Of a DNA stretch of 64,000 nt, positions 25,588 to 34,131 are shown one piece after another. How positions within the stretch are numbered: the first letter of the stretch is position 1; each line of letters begins with the position of its first letter. The notes under the pieces are model-generated. The model worked only from the letters and a program-made list of their open reading frames with translations, was not told where the DNA came from and did not search any database. Origin of the DNA: Bacillus alkalisoli. Lineage in GTDB: Bacteria > Bacillota > Bacilli > Bacillales > Bacillaceae_I. The position numbers and the translations under genes were made by a program. The stretch covers positions 333,745 through 397,744 of the forward strand of contig NZ_KZ454944.1 in the NCBI RefSeq assembly GCF_002797415.1, given 5' to 3'.

Positions 25588-25746
25588 ATGAAAAAGATTG
25601 TCAAAGCATTTGTGTTTGTATCTCTCATTACATTCGTATCTATCGCAACACCAGCATTTGCAGATGAAGTAAAAACTACAACGAATAATAGTGGAGAGGT
25701 ATCTCCAAATTCTCATAAAGATCCAACGATTCCTTCCGAGGATTAA
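25588..25746 (+). CDS. Small exported pro-peptide, candidate signal for the PlcR-like regulator
   Basis: A 52-residue peptide: MKKIVKAFVFVSLITFVSIA, then TPAFA, a signal peptide with an AFA cleavage site after residue 25, followed by a 27-residue polar tail that ends NSHKDPTIPSED. CAGGAGG lies 7 bases before the ATG. Size, export signal and position next to an RNPP regulator resemble PapR and NprX pro-peptides, which are processed outside the cell to 5-8 residue signals and re-imported. The mature signal cannot be read directly; a C-terminal piece is most likely. Followed by a strong terminator, so it is its own transcription unit. Too short for standard gene callers. Confidence 0.65.
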   Translation: MKKIVKAFVFVSLITFVSIATPAFADEVKTTTNNSGEVSPNSHKDPTIPSED

Positions 25747-25773
25747 TCTTTACAGAATAAAAATCCCTTTAAT

Positions 25774-25815
25774 AAAATCCCATTTCAAATCATTGAAATG
25801 GGATTTTTGTTTTTT
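25774..25815 (+). terminator. Terminator of the signal-peptide gene
   Basis: Perfect 15-bp stem AAAATCCCATTTCAA / TTGAAATGGGATTTT with 4-base loop, then GTTTTTT. Confidence 0.95.
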
Positions 25816-26015
25816 AGGAAACTTTGTAATTAACGATAAATTTGAACTAGTAATGTGTAGCTCCAGCCGCCCTCGAATTTCGCTTTTGTTCTGCTTGCCA
25901 GCTTATAAGAATAAAGAGTCTAAGTACCTAAAATAACAAGCCTACATTCGTGGCTAATACCATCGTCAAGCTCACGTTTTTCTTTTGCAATACCATAAAA
26001 ATAAAAAATATCAAT

Positions 26016-26033
26016 TTAAGACAAATGTCATAA
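26016..26033. promoter_or_regulatory. Candidate operator box 2 (GACA-AA-TGTC)
   Basis: TTAAGACAAATGTCATAA, about 165 bases before the precursor start. The core GACAAATGTC is identical to box 1. Downstream, an extended -10 (TGTTATGAT, 26123-26131) lacks a good -35, consistent with an activated promoter. The rest of the 25816-26197 gap is AT-rich with no other gene seen. Confidence 0.55.
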
Positions 26034-26197
26034 TTTATGTGCAAACAAAATATCTAAGATCCTAATAGGTTTTAGATGGGCAGTAAGGGCTTCTCATCGT
26101 AAACGCACGTGTTTTTTGCCTGTGTTATGATTCATTCAAGGCCGAAAGATATAGAATATTCTATAAAAAAACCAAAAATTTAGAGGAGGAACTAATC

Positions 26198-26335
26198 ATG
26201 AAAAAAGATCAAGTATTAAACAATGTTGAATTAAAATTGGACGTAGAGGTTTATGAAGTATCTTCAGCAACAGTTCTTGAAACAATGGGTGCTTCTATCG
26301 GAAAGAACTCTTGTTCTGTCATAGTACAACAATAA
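26198..26335 (+). CDS. RiPP precursor peptide, thiopeptide-like leader
   Basis: A 45-residue peptide. The acidic leader (ELKLDVEVYEVSSATVLET) ends in MGAS, the same kind of junction as in thiocillin-type precursors, where the Ser begins the core. The predicted core is SIGKNSCSVIVQQ (residues 33-45), with Ser at core positions 1, 6 and 8 and a single Cys at 7. GAGGAGG lies 8 bases before the ATG. It is followed by a hairpin and then the dehydratase gene of the same operon. The Cys-Ser pair could give a thiazole next to a dehydroalanine, and dehydroalanine 1 plus 8 (or 6) could form the pyridine. Too short for standard gene callers. Confidence 0.85.
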   Translation: MKKDQVLNNVELKLDVEVYEVSSATVLETMGASIGKNSCSVIVQQ

Positions 26336-26368
26336 TTTAGGTGTAAAAAACCTAATTCATACAAGACA

Positions 26369-26402
26369 GAATGCTCAGTTCGGATTATCCGACTGAGCAT
26401 TC
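26369..26402 (+). promoter_or_regulatory. Hairpin between precursor and biosynthetic genes
   Basis: GAATGCTCAG and TCGGA pair with TCCGA and CTGAGCATTC, leaving one bulged T. No T-run follows, so it probably acts as a partial terminator or a stabiliser that raises precursor mRNA over enzyme mRNA. Confidence 0.7.
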
Positions 26403-26450
26403 AATCTATAACAAGAGCTTTTTAGAATGTAGCTAAAGGAGGTAGACCAC

Positions 26451-29435
26451 ATGAGAATTGACGATCGGTACATTATTCGTAGTCCTGTATTAACTAAGGA
26501 TTATATAGACCAGATTTACAAGGAAGAGAACTTATCTACTATTCTAATAGAATTGTTGCATAACCCCATACTAATGGAAAGAATTTTAGTTGCAAGTCAA
26601 AGCCTCTACTATCAACTTCTCCAATACAAAGAGAAGAACACGTTACCGTTGGATAGCAAAGCTGCGAGCGCGCTTGTGAAATATATACTTCGTATGGCTT
26701 CGAGGTCCATGCCGTTTGGGCTATTTGCTGGTATTCAAGAAGCGTCATTTAGCGACATTGACCAACCAACTTCAAATACACACGCACAAGCACATAAACA
26801 CGTAAAAGTATCTATTGAATGGTACAAAGAAGTCATAAAGAAAATAGAGCAAAAACAAGGCATTCATTCAACCTTAACAATCAAAATGAACCCTTTAATT
26901 GTAGAGAGAGAAAAATACATCGTTCTAGAAAGCTCTTCTCATAATCAATACAAAAAAATGAGAATAGACAAAGTCCCCTTTTTACAACTATTGCTCAATC
27001 TACTAAATTCCCCTATTAAAATGAAAAAGGTAATAGAAAGGATAAGTAACGATGATCCACAAAAACAACAAACGATATTACAAACGATAGAAGATTTACT
27101 ACAAAAAGGATTTATTATATCGGAACTAAACCCGACTATTCCTAACACCAATCAATGTTTGTTAGAAGGATTATTAAATAAAAATGAACTATTATCACGA
27201 GAGGATGAAAACAAATTAAAGGAAATTCAGTTACTCCTTCAGCAATATAAAACATTGCCAGTAGGAGAAGGTATCGACGTATTCCTTCGACTAGTAGACA
27301 AGATGAAAAAATGGAGCGATACGAGTAGATGTTTAGTAGTAGACCTATTTCAGCAAAATGAAAGAGAACAGACCTTTACAAAACACGAGATTGCCAACGT
27401 AGCCCAAAAGCTATCTTTTATGTCCGTATTTACCGCTGTGAACTATGAACAGACTTGGAGCACCTACATTATGCGTTTTCTGGAAAGATACGGTTACTTC
27501 AATGAAGTCAAATTGCTAGACGCAATAGATGAAGATTTAGGAATAGGGATGCCAACAATGACAGATGACTGGAAAATTTCCAAGGAAAACAGACAATACA
27601 ATCAGTTTCTTCTCAACAAAATAATGGAAACCAAAAAAGAAGCACAAGATGTGGTCTCTTTACAAGAGAAAGACATCGAACATATCCAGTCTATTTATAG
27701 CGAGCAATTAAAAAATAAACAAAAAAATGGCTATGATTTTAAGGTATCCATCTTAAAAGATAAAGGGGAAAGTCTTTTTTCCATCGGGACGAACAGCTTT
27801 GGTAATACAGCATGCTCTTTTACAGGAAGATTTTATACGAAGGAAAAAAGAACTGCTGCTCAATATTCTTTAGAAAATGATGAGTACATTAGTGCGGAAA
27901 TAAATGCAATTCCTCATCATTATGGAGACTTATCCGTTACCTATCAACAGCCAAACTATGTCATTAACATTAATACGATAACTAACATGGGGGATGCAGT
28001 CTCCTTTCCGGTAAACGAACTGTATGTTGGAGTAGATAAAGCAGGTTTGTACATTAGAAGTAAAAACTCCAACAAGAAAATACTGCCAGTTTGTACCCAC
28101 ATGCTCCACTATAACAACTTTATAGAAGACAAAGCACTTTTGTTTCTCTCTCTCTACGGTAAGTATAAAAGCAGGGCACCTATGGACTTCTATCTAGGAC
28201 CGTTACGTACATTAAAACGAATTCCACGAATCCAGTATGGATGTATCATTCTTTCGCCCAAAAGATGGAATATCTCAAAGTCCAATATAAACGGTGAAAA
28301 TGACAGAGAAAAAGCATTAAAAGAATTCGTAAAAGAAAACGAAGTAGATCAAGTTGTATACCTACTAAATGGAGACAAAACATTACCGCTAAAACTACAA
28401 ACCGCGCTGGGAAGGTCATTACTGTTACAAGCACTTGCAGAAAAAAAGAATGAAGAAGAGTTCATTACATTAATAGAGGCACCAGAGTTAAATGAGCAGC
28501 AGGCAACTACAAGGAATAATGTAGATTACGTGTTTACCGTACTCCCTGATAACCAAAACAGTAAAGTGTCAGCACCACTTCTAACCAAAATACAAACGAA
28601 CATTGTGAAAGAAGAATGGGATTGGGAGTACTTCAAAGTGTTCCCGAGCGTTGGGTATAACGAAAAGGCGCTTGACCTTTGTTTACAATTTTTCAAAAAA
28701 AACTCCGTGAAGAAATTCTTTTATGTCCAGTATGTGGAAGAAGGGAAGTTGGTTTTAAGAATTAGATTCCAATCAAAGTATAAACATGTGAAAGAAATAT
28801 TTGCAGAATGGTTAAAAGAACTCTATGTTGCCCATATCATTTGTGACTACTCTAGTCATCTCTTCATCCCAGAGATTAATAGATACGGTGGTGAAATACT
28901 TTATGAAAAAGCGTATCACTATTTTTGTGAGGAATCAGCATTACTGCACAAGCTTAACCTAGAAAATCTAATTCCGTTCAACGAAAAGGTAGAAAAAGGA
29001 ATGATATTCACTCTTTTCACAACGATTGACTTATTCGGAAATTACGCAGATGCAAAAGCGTTTTTAGAAAGTGTTGCAGGAGAAAAAAACAAAGACATAT
29101 TAAAAAAATTTAAAGCAAACCGGCCCCATTACACACAAGTAGCCAACTATGCAATTGATTTGTACAAAAAATACCAAACGACACATATGGCAACCAAGCA
29201 GAAAGTTGGAAGAGAATATAGTGAACTTCTGTGGAAAGAGTTACATCCAGACCAAGCATTATATACGCTAAACAGTATTCTCCATATGACATTAAATCGC
29301 GTAATTGGTGTGGATCGAAAAGTAGAACAAGAAGTGTATGAACTCAGCAGCTATGCATTGTACAACTTAAAATACTTATTACAAATCAAGGGTGGATACG
29401 ATGAATTATCACGAAATATACCTTTATATCAATGA
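26451..29435 (+). CDS. Full-length LanB-type dehydratase (glutamylation plus elimination domains)
   Basis: A 994-residue protein. The N-terminal glutamylation domain (about 1-690) begins with YIIRSPVLTKDYIDQIY and has the RSMPFGLFAG motif near residue 83. The C-terminal SpaB_C elimination domain (about 700-990) has FFYVQYVEEGKLVLRIRFQS and IPEINRYGGE. In the LanB mechanism, Ser/Thr are glutamylated from Glu-tRNA(Glu) and then eliminated to dehydroamino acids. Thiopeptide clusters usually carry these two domains as separate proteins; here they are fused as in class I lanthipeptide enzymes, yet no LanC cyclase is present. AAGGAGG precedes the ATG. It overlaps the next gene by 35 bases. Confidence 0.9.
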   Translation: MRIDDRYIIRSPVLTKDYIDQIYKEENLSTILIELLHNPILMERILVASQSLYYQLLQYKEKNTLPLDSKAASALVKYILRMASRSMPFGLFAGIQEASFSDIDQPTSNTHAQAHKHVKVSIEWYKEVIKKIEQKQGIHSTLTIKMNPLIVEREKYIVLESSSHNQYKKMRIDKVPFLQLLLNLLNSPIKMKKVIERISNDDPQKQQTILQTIEDLLQKGFIISELNPTIPNTNQCLLEGLLNKNELLSREDENKLKEIQLLLQQYKTLPVGEGIDVFLRLVDKMKKWSDTSRCLVVDLFQQNEREQTFTKHEIANVAQKLSFMSVFTAVNYEQTWSTYIMRFLERYGYFNEVKLLDAIDEDLGIGMPTMTDDWKISKENRQYNQFLLNKIMETKKEAQDVVSLQEKDIEHIQSIYSEQLKNKQKNGYDFKVSILKDKGESLFSIGTNSFGNTACSFTGRFYTKEKRTAAQYSLENDEYISAEINAIPHHYGDLSVTYQQPNYVININTITNMGDAVSFPVNELYVGVDKAGLYIRSKNSNKKILPVCTHMLHYNNFIEDKALLFLSLYGKYKSRAPMDFYLGPLRTLKRIPRIQYGCIILSPKRWNISKSNINGENDREKALKEFVKENEVDQVVYLLNGDKTLPLKLQTALGRSLLLQALAEKKNEEEFITLIEAPELNEQQATTRNNVDYVFTVLPDNQNSKVSAPLLTKIQTNIVKEEWDWEYFKVFPSVGYNEKALDLCLQFFKKNSVKKFFYVQYVEEGKLVLRIRFQSKYKHVKEIFAEWLKELYVAHIICDYSSHLFIPEINRYGGEILYEKAYHYFCEESALLHKLNLENLIPFNEKVEKGMIFTLFTTIDLFGNYADAKAFLESVAGEKNKDILKKFKANRPHYTQVANYAIDLYKKYQTTHMATKQKVGREYSELLWKELHPDQALYTLNSILHMTLNRVIGVDRKVEQEVYELSSYALYNLKYLLQIKGGYDELSRNIPLYQ

Positions 29436-30375
29436 AGAAGAAACTCCGATGGAAATACAAGATTATATAAAAAAAACAATCACCCTCATTCCAAACGTGA
29501 GCATCAAGCAAAGTTGGGAAAATGGCTATCACATATGTCTATTTGGAGAAATAGGAGATATAAAAGAAGAAATTACGAAAGACTTACAGCAACTGCTTGC
29601 TCGTTATCCTTCCAAACAATACGATGAGCAACAATTCCGTCAAAAATATAGTACAATCTCTCAATATTTTCAAAAAGAAAAAAGCTTAAATGAAATCTAT
29701 CAAAACAAAGTAATGGTTCCGGAAAAACCAAACATCCAATTATTTCAAAATGAAGGTCAAGTTCACCTGTACTTAAAAATTCATCTTGCATTTGATCGTA
29801 TATTTTTACCTAAATATTGGAGGAAGAACGATATAGAGGAGATTAGCCGAGAGATTTACCCTTTCTTCTCGAAATTACCCGACAAAACGTTATCGGAGGA
29901 ATATAAACTGTATTCCAATGGCTTTGTCTCTCACTTATCTCACTACGTTGGATTTTTACATTCCATAAAGGAGGAAATGAGGGGGCCAATCAAACAAAGT
30001 TTTAAACAAAGGAAAGCGCAATTAGGAGAACTTCTAGTTGAAGAAAATGCACTCTTTCATGAATTGCAAGAAATATACAAACAAGTCAGTGCTGCGATAG
30101 AAAGGGAAGAAATGAACTTTATCTCGCCACAAAATGTGACAGATGTGAAAGATATAACGAAGGACGCATCTGACTACCACCAGGCATTCTTTCAAAATGA
30201 AGCATTGTTAGCTTTAGTGTTGCATGATGTCGTATTAACGACAAATAAATGGGTATTAAATGTACTGTATGAAAAGCTTATATTACTACAATTAAAGCCA
30301 ATCGATAAATTCTTTATGAACTATGTTTTTAGTTCTACTAGATTTAAAGACGAATTCCAGGAGGTGTTTGAATGA
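29401..30375 (+). CDS. Stand-alone SpaB_C-like protein, candidate pyridine synthase
   Basis: A 324-residue protein related to the C-terminal half of LanB: an N-terminal strand-helix unit with SIKQSWENGYHICLFGE in the place of the W-x-GGPHI-R-L motif, then GFVSHLSHYVGFLHSI and a helical tail. Thiopeptide [4+2] cycloaddition enzymes (TclM, TbtD, PbtD) are stand-alone proteins of this family and size that build the pyridine and release the leader. As the dehydratase already has its own elimination domain, this extra copy is best explained as the cyclase. Starts at ATG with GGGTGG upstream; its stop overlaps the next start (ATGA). Confidence 0.65.
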   Translation: MNYHEIYLYINEEETPMEIQDYIKKTITLIPNVSIKQSWENGYHICLFGEIGDIKEEITKDLQQLLARYPSKQYDEQQFRQKYSTISQYFQKEKSLNEIYQNKVMVPEKPNIQLFQNEGQVHLYLKIHLAFDRIFLPKYWRKNDIEEISREIYPFFSKLPDKTLSEEYKLYSNGFVSHLSHYVGFLHSIKEEMRGPIKQSFKQRKAQLGELLVEENALFHELQEIYKQVSAAIEREEMNFISPQNVTDVKDITKDASDYHQAFFQNEALLALVLHDVVLTTNKWVLNVLYEKLILLQLKPIDKFFMNYVFSSTRFKDEFQEVFE

Positions 30376-31466
30376 ACGGATATTTACATCCTACCTTTTA
30401 TATCATTGACACGGAGAATGATTTTTATATGTGCACAAAAGACGTAAATTTGAAGATTGGATTAAACAAATTACAAAAAGAGAAAGTCTATCACTTAGTA
30501 GAAAAGTTAAAAAAACACTCGGATGGGGACGTAACGGAGCAGTTAGATCCATTTGAACTACAAATCTTTCAACTTTTAATAAAAAAGAAATTTTATATTT
30601 ATCACGTAAAGCGGGAACGAGCATATATACCTGCCATACGCTCTATTACAGGTCCAACTTACTTCTTAGAAGTGGTAAAAAAAGAATGGGAAATGGAAGA
30701 AAGCTTGAGCGTGCTTACCGAAGACACTTTACATTTTACCCATCACGAAAGGGAAGAAAAACAGTTCGATTTAACCGTACATATATGCGAAAACACTATG
30801 TATATATATAAAAATGAGAACATCAAGGTAGAAAAGAGAAAAGAAACAATTAATAGACAACTATTAAGGTATGCTGCCTACGTTTTCGTAGAAAAGCTCG
30901 AATCTGACAATCTAAACATGGAAGATTTAGAAAGGAATCTGTTAAAGATTGATTTAAGTATGTATACGAACGAAGTGGAAAATGTACCATTTACATTCAT
31001 TACGTATGAAAACTATCTTTCTAGCTATTGGGCAGACAAAAACCTTCGAAATGTTCAAGTAGAAATAAACGAAGAAGTAAATTTTCCTTTAACAACGGTT
31101 AACTATAAAGATCAAAATTGGAACAATACGTTAACGGTGTTAGGTTTTGACGTGAATGATGCGATAAATAATCTTCTTACTATCTTAATGAACGAACGAG
31201 AAGTACCGAAAGTATTCCATTATGGACAGTTTTCTAAAAAGCCGCTAGATGAAAATAATCTTCTCTTCTTTACAAAGTACATTGAAATAAAACTACGGAA
31301 GAAAATGGAGCTGCTTTCAAGTGAAAATAAAGTAGGATTGAATCTTGATTTAGACGTGAAGTGGGTCGAGAAGCGGGATGATTACAATGAATGGACACTG
31401 TTATTAACCTTGTATGAAAATAACATGCAGTTAAAGCAGGAGGTCATGGTTCATGCTAACTCGTAA
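30372..31466 (+). CDS. RRE-domain partner protein of the cyclodehydratase
   Basis: A 364-residue protein. Residues about 5-80 fit a winged-helix RiPP recognition element (FYIIDTENDFYMCTKDVNLK, then helices and a FQLLIKKKFYIYHV wing); the remainder is a mixed domain without the Cys4 zinc or ATP motifs of active E1 enzymes. In thiopeptide clusters such ocin-ThiF-like proteins bind the leader and hand the core to the YcaO enzyme. The annotation rests mainly on context and the N-terminal fold. CAGGAGG precedes the ATG. Overlaps the YcaO gene by 14 bases. Confidence 0.6.
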   Translation: MNGYLHPTFYIIDTENDFYMCTKDVNLKIGLNKLQKEKVYHLVEKLKKHSDGDVTEQLDPFELQIFQLLIKKKFYIYHVKRERAYIPAIRSITGPTYFLEVVKKEWEMEESLSVLTEDTLHFTHHEREEKQFDLTVHICENTMYIYKNENIKVEKRKETINRQLLRYAAYVFVEKLESDNLNMEDLERNLLKIDLSMYTNEVENVPFTFITYENYLSSYWADKNLRNVQVEINEEVNFPLTTVNYKDQNWNNTLTVLGFDVNDAINNLLTILMNEREVPKVFHYGQFSKKPLDENNLLFFTKYIEIKLRKKMELLSSENKVGLNLDLDVKWVEKRDDYNEWTLLLTLYENNMQLKQEVMVHANS

Positions 31467-33036
31467 CAAAAACATTGAAGAAGCATTAAAAGAAGTGGTT
31501 GAGATAACAAACGGAAGTTTTTGTTACACCCAAGACGGTTATACGTTTTTACTCGAAGTGAAAAAGGTGGATGAGGCGGTACTCATAAAACGAAATTACA
31601 AAGTGGACGTTTCGGAAAATAAACCGTCGTTACGTGGCTATGCTCCGAGCAAATCAAGTATGAAGAAAATAGTAGCGTACTTTTTATATAACTTACATAA
31701 GTTTGAAGGGTTGCTACTAAACGAGGATGAATCTTTTTATCTGATCATTCAATCAATGGAAAAAAAGACAAATAAAAAACAGCATCATACGGATAAACGA
31801 GTAGCCTCGAGGTTTTCCATTGAAGAAGTGGTCGAGGCAATGCACTATGTTGCCGGTGGATATGTGGTGAAAGAGGACCGAGGTTCTGTATCGATTGCGA
31901 ATCGAAAAAACTTTACTATTCAGGGGTTTGGCTTTGACTTAGACCGAAAGAATGCATGGAGAAAGGCAGCGCTAGAATATTTGGAGAGATACGCTAGCGC
32001 TCAAACGTTACCGCACACCATCATAGACACGTACCAACTTCTAAGCGAAAAAGCGAATGTCATCCACCCTAGAAAACTAGGCTTGTATGAGAAAGAACAA
32101 TCCGACCGTCATCACCTCTCCCAATTTTCGGAAAAGGAACTTGTAGAATGGGTTAGGGGAAGGTCACTGCGGACGAATGAAGGAACATATGTTGCCAAAC
32201 AATACGTCCAATATTTAAAAGAAGGATGGCTACACCATTTTGTCTATGATAATTCAAATGGTTGTGCCATTGGAAACACTTTGGAGGAGGCAAGTCTCTA
32301 TTCCATCTTAGAGTGCTTGGAGCGAGATGTGTTTTTTCGCTGCTGGTTCGGTAATGAACCAAAGCGAAAGTTACACTTAACAGACGAACGATTTTTAAAT
32401 ATCACTATTCAAGCGGAAATCTTTAAAGAAAAAGGATATAAGCTAGAGTTTTATTTGTTAGATAACGCGGCAAACATACCAGTAATATGGGCATTATTAC
32501 AAAATGAACAGAAAGAGCCAGCTATCTACTCCATCACCGGTTTAGGATGCCATTTACAACTAGAAGTTGCCATACAATCTGCCTTTTATGAATTGTTTAA
32601 TGCATACCAAGGATTAACAACATTACACCCAGCAGAACTGGAAAAGAAAAAACGCACTGCGATTGAAGGAGAAAAGTTGAAGACAATTGATGACCACTTC
32701 TACTTCTTTGCATCAGAAACATCTAAAAGTTTTATTGAAGAAAAAATAGTAGGGACAAAAAGCATTCTATACGAACAAGTGAAGGAGATGTCTTTCTGTC
32801 ATGAGTCCGTAACAACAGAGTTGAACTTCTTAGTAGAAAGGCTCCGGACTGTATACGAAGATGTAATCGTAGTCGAACAAACAAACACAGTATTACAAGC
32901 TCTATCACTCCATTGTACAAAAGCATTTCTCATTAATGCGATACCGGTTGATTTCACAACAGAACTCATTAGAAGGAATGGAACAAAGTACGACGATTGG
33001 AAAAAAGAAAAAAAGAATATTCATCCATTAGCGTAA
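31453..33036 (+). CDS. YcaO cyclodehydratase
   Basis: A 527-residue protein. The YcaO core lies in about 170-520: WRKAALEYLERYAS and LYSILECLERDVFFRCW carry the paired E-x2-ER ATP/Mg-binding helices, and LEVAIQSAFYELFNAYQ is the third conserved helix. The C-terminus is KKNIHPLA, a short version of the Pro-containing tail that enters the active site in azoline-forming YcaOs. It should convert the single core Cys (and perhaps a Ser) to an azoline using ATP. AGGAGG lies 12 bases upstream. Confidence 0.85.
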   Translation: MLTRNKNIEEALKEVVEITNGSFCYTQDGYTFLLEVKKVDEAVLIKRNYKVDVSENKPSLRGYAPSKSSMKKIVAYFLYNLHKFEGLLLNEDESFYLIIQSMEKKTNKKQHHTDKRVASRFSIEEVVEAMHYVAGGYVVKEDRGSVSIANRKNFTIQGFGFDLDRKNAWRKAALEYLERYASAQTLPHTIIDTYQLLSEKANVIHPRKLGLYEKEQSDRHHLSQFSEKELVEWVRGRSLRTNEGTYVAKQYVQYLKEGWLHHFVYDNSNGCAIGNTLEEASLYSILECLERDVFFRCWFGNEPKRKLHLTDERFLNITIQAEIFKEKGYKLEFYLLDNAANIPVIWALLQNEQKEPAIYSITGLGCHLQLEVAIQSAFYELFNAYQGLTTLHPAELEKKKRTAIEGEKLKTIDDHFYFFASETSKSFIEEKIVGTKSILYEQVKEMSFCHESVTTELNFLVERLRTVYEDVIVVEQTNTVLQALSLHCTKAFLINAIPVDFTTELIRRNGTKYDDWKKEKKNIHPLA

Positions 33037-33051
33037 ATAAAGGAGAAGACA

Positions 33052-34110
33052 ATGAATTATAGCTTAAACGAATTTTTAGGAGAACTATCCTATAATTGCG
33101 GTTTAATAGAAAAAGTGCAGCACTTAACATATTCCTTTGATGATTTTACTTTATCGGATAGTAATTATCAGTCTTTCAATGAAATGGAAAATATACTGCT
33201 AAGCGTCAACGACACGATCCGAGTCGAAAAGAATACAGCCTACAAAGTTCATAAAGGGTATCCGTCTCCAAGAAGTATTTATCCTATCCAAATGTTTATT
33301 GCAAAGTCAAAAAATTTCTTCCTCACGAAAAATGATCAACTAGAAACATTTGAGCTATATAAAAATAATCAATTGGAAGCAAAAGAAGGGGATCTAGTAT
33401 TTGTTTATAAAAAAAGATACCCATCGTATTATCAATATATTAAAAAAACGTTATTTTTGTTAGAATTAGGCCATTTTCTCTATAACGTCATGACAGTTGC
33501 CCGCCACTTAAAAATTCAATTCACGTTAGAAATCAAAGACGGGTATTTGCTGTTGCGTAAAACAGAAAGAGAGGAATGGAATGAAAGCGAAGACATTCAA
33601 ACTTTTCTACAAAAATGTCGATGGAGAAATAGTGGCCCTTACAAAGTACCAATAAATAGCTTCCATATAGTGGACCAGACAGCCGTGAATGCACAAGGAA
33701 CAGAGGACGAGTTGCGTCAACTGCTGCCAACGCGCATAGATGGAAATTTCATTCAACCTGTTAGTTTCCATCAAGATGGCACAGGTTTATTTTACCGACA
33801 AGGGAAAACCTCTCTAGCAATTCCATATGAAAAGCTAAATGAAGCTTATCCATACATTAATTTCAGAGGCGTATCAACGGTTGTTATCTTCCTGTTATAT
33901 CACCAGCTATTTAAAAACGAATCAAACCTTGCAGAATATTTAATCGCTACAGGATTTAAGGCCCAATTTTATTGTTTAGATTTTGCAAAAGAAGGACAAT
34001 ATTGTCGACCAATTAAAAGCTTTAATATTGGACAAATGGAAAATATCTTCAACATAGACAGTCGAGAATCCACCATCCTATATACATTAATCGCTGGATC
34101 CGCTGATTAG
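33052..34110 (+). CDS. SagB-type nitroreductase-fold dehydrogenase
   Basis: A 352-residue protein. The FMN-enzyme landmarks are the YPSPRSIYPIQMFIA loop (the usual P-S-[AG]-G-x-x-Y-P-[IL] motif), LELGHFLYNVMTVARHLKIQ (D/E-x-GH-x3-N helix) and a C-terminal ILYTLIAGSA strand. In TOMM and thiopeptide pathways this enzyme oxidises azolines to azoles. AAAGGAG precedes the ATG, and the gene follows YcaO by 15 bases. The usual R-R/S-x-R start of the FMN site is diverged, so activity is inferred. Confidence 0.75.
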   Translation: MNYSLNEFLGELSYNCGLIEKVQHLTYSFDDFTLSDSNYQSFNEMENILLSVNDTIRVEKNTAYKVHKGYPSPRSIYPIQMFIAKSKNFFLTKNDQLETFELYKNNQLEAKEGDLVFVYKKRYPSYYQYIKKTLFLLELGHFLYNVMTVARHLKIQFTLEIKDGYLLLRKTEREEWNESEDIQTFLQKCRWRNSGPYKVPINSFHIVDQTAVNAQGTEDELRQLLPTRIDGNFIQPVSFHQDGTGLFYRQGKTSLAIPYEKLNEAYPYINFRGVSTVVIFLLYHQLFKNESNLAEYLIATGFKAQFYCLDFAKEGQYCRPIKSFNIGQMENIFNIDSRESTILYTLIAGSAD

Positions 34111-34131
34111 CAGAGAAGGGAGAGAAAAAAG

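Noticed and set aside
25691-25936. 81-codon frame downstream of the signal-peptide gene
   Set aside because: It overlaps the pro-peptide gene in another frame, crosses a strong terminator and has no ribosome binding site.
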